A stretch of DNA of 20,169 nt from a bacterium. Its GTDB lineage: Bacteria > Patescibacteriota > Minisyncoccia > Minisyncoccales > JANBVM01. The stretch lies in contig JAUVBU010000005.1 in the NCBI GenBank assembly GCA_030591065.1, forward strand, positions 1 through 20,169, read 5' to 3'. The notes below the pieces were generated by a model, which searched no databases, was not told the DNA's origin, and saw nothing but the letters and a program-made list of their open reading frames with translations. Shown piece by piece: positions 19,860 through 20,169 of this stretch (position 1 is its first letter; each line of letters opens with the position of its first letter). Both the position numbers and the translations under genes were made by a program.

Positions 19860-20169
19860 ATGATTATTACTTCTGCGCCAGGAAAAGTTATTTTATTTGG
19901 AGAGCATGCTGTTGTTTATAATAAAATAGGTATTGCTTGTGCGATTGAAAAAAGATGTAGGACCTATATTTCTCCTCTTGATGAAAGCAAGGTTATTATT
20001 AATGCGCAAAGTATTAATCAGTCAACTTGCCTTAAAAAAGAAGAACTTTTTGCTTTATGGGAAAAAGTTGAAAAAGCAAAGAGATTGTCTCGACTAGGTG
20101 AAATCGAAAAAATTTATAGGAAAAATCTTTTATCTCCCAGTTTTTTTGTTATAGCTCATCTTTTTAAAA
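19860..20169 (+). CDS. mvk: Mevalonate kinase, N-terminal part (runs off the window)
   Basis: The first 103 residues of a GHMP-family kinase. The start MIITSAPGKVILFGEHAVVY is the classic mevalonate kinase N-terminus (A-P-G-K-x-x-L-F-G-E-H-x-V-V-Y). The later stretch ends SPSFFVIAHLFK where other family members have a helix leading to the P-x-x-x-G-L-G-S-S phosphate loop, which lies beyond base 20169. It would phosphorylate mevalonate in the isoprenoid pathway. Galactokinase or phosphomevalonate kinase are less likely because of the GEHAVVY motif. The gene follows the greA terminator and has no Shine-Dalgarno sequence; an upstream ATG at 19843 is in another frame. Confidence 0.88.
   Translation, partial: MIITSAPGKVILFGEHAVVYNKIGIACAIEKRCRTYISPLDESKVIINAQSINQSTCLKKEELFALWEKVEKAKRLSRLGEIEKIYRKNLLSPSFFVIAHLFK

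Noticed and set aside
1..20169. CRISPR arrays, insertion sequences, integrases or phage genes
   Set aside because: No repeated spacer arrangement, transposase or integrase motif was seen, and the tRNA is not followed by a repeat of its own 3' end in the window that I could find.
1..20169. UGA recoding as in Gracilibacteria or Absconditabacteria
   Set aside because: TGA ends full-length genes such as the Mur ligase and MgtC, and no gene needs UGA readthrough.

Overview
The window looks like a piece of a streamlined, AT-rich bacterium of the Candidate Phyla Radiation (Patescibacteria, Parcubacteria-like). This is an inference. It rests on base composition, many lysine-rich proteins, very short spacers, a stand-alone MurE-like ligase that lacks the usual N-terminal domain, CheY proteins ending in the CPR-style LGA-D-x-L-I-K pattern, a GreA-like factor with an altered tip, and the start of a mevalonate kinase. 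TGA is used as a stop (for example at the ends of the Mur ligase and MgtC genes), so this is not a UGA-recoding lineage. Almost no start codon has a Shine-Dalgarno sequence. Leaders are A/T-rich and several form small hairpins touching the ATG.

Layout. (1) Bases 1-446 hold a GC-rich C-terminal fragment of a GH57-type glucanotransferase/amylase (DUF1926 region). It ends abruptly at an AT-rich junction and is either a transferred remnant or an assembly chimera. (2) 671-5101 is a signalling cluster: a two-TM HAMP/coiled-coil protein with no output domain, an unrecognised sensor-like protein, a PAS/coiled-coil protein, a soluble PAS-PAS histidine kinase and two CheY-like regulators. It could be a receptor split over several polypeptides. 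(3) 5220-8451 carries housekeeping genes: holA (+), then rpsT and uvrB (both -). (4) 8637-12293 carries a MurE-like ligase, a 52-residue basic protein, a Nif3/DUF34 protein, a 61-residue basic protein and a presenilin-like (A22) intramembrane aspartyl protease. (5) 12419-14746 holds two divergent genes with overlapping starts: an Elp3 radical-SAM/GNAT enzyme and a Trm9/ALKBH8-like methyltransferase. Together they resemble the eukaryotic wobble-uridine pathway (cm5U then mcm5U). (6) tRNA-Arg(CCG) follows, then a strongly foldable non-coding stretch ending in an intrinsic terminator. (7) 15161-17817 is a co-directional run: a SLOG/LOG-like Rossmann protein, an EF-Tu domain-2-like barrel, an MgtC/SapB membrane protein and an endonuclease Q (EndoQ) repair nuclease. 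(8) 17853-18887 (-) is a divergent RtcA-like cyclase that has lost the glycine loop. (9) 18945-19182 is a consensus promoter driving a short structured transcript, with a possible 33-codon ORF, ending in a terminator. (10) A GreA-like factor with its own strong terminator follows, and the window ends inside mevalonate kinase.

The strongest leads are the Elp3/Trm9-like pair, the two unassigned structured RNA candidates (14926-15083 and 18979-19182), the degenerate RtcA, the split sensor cluster, and the compositional junction near base 430. All assignments come from reading motifs by eye; no database search or folding calculation was run.
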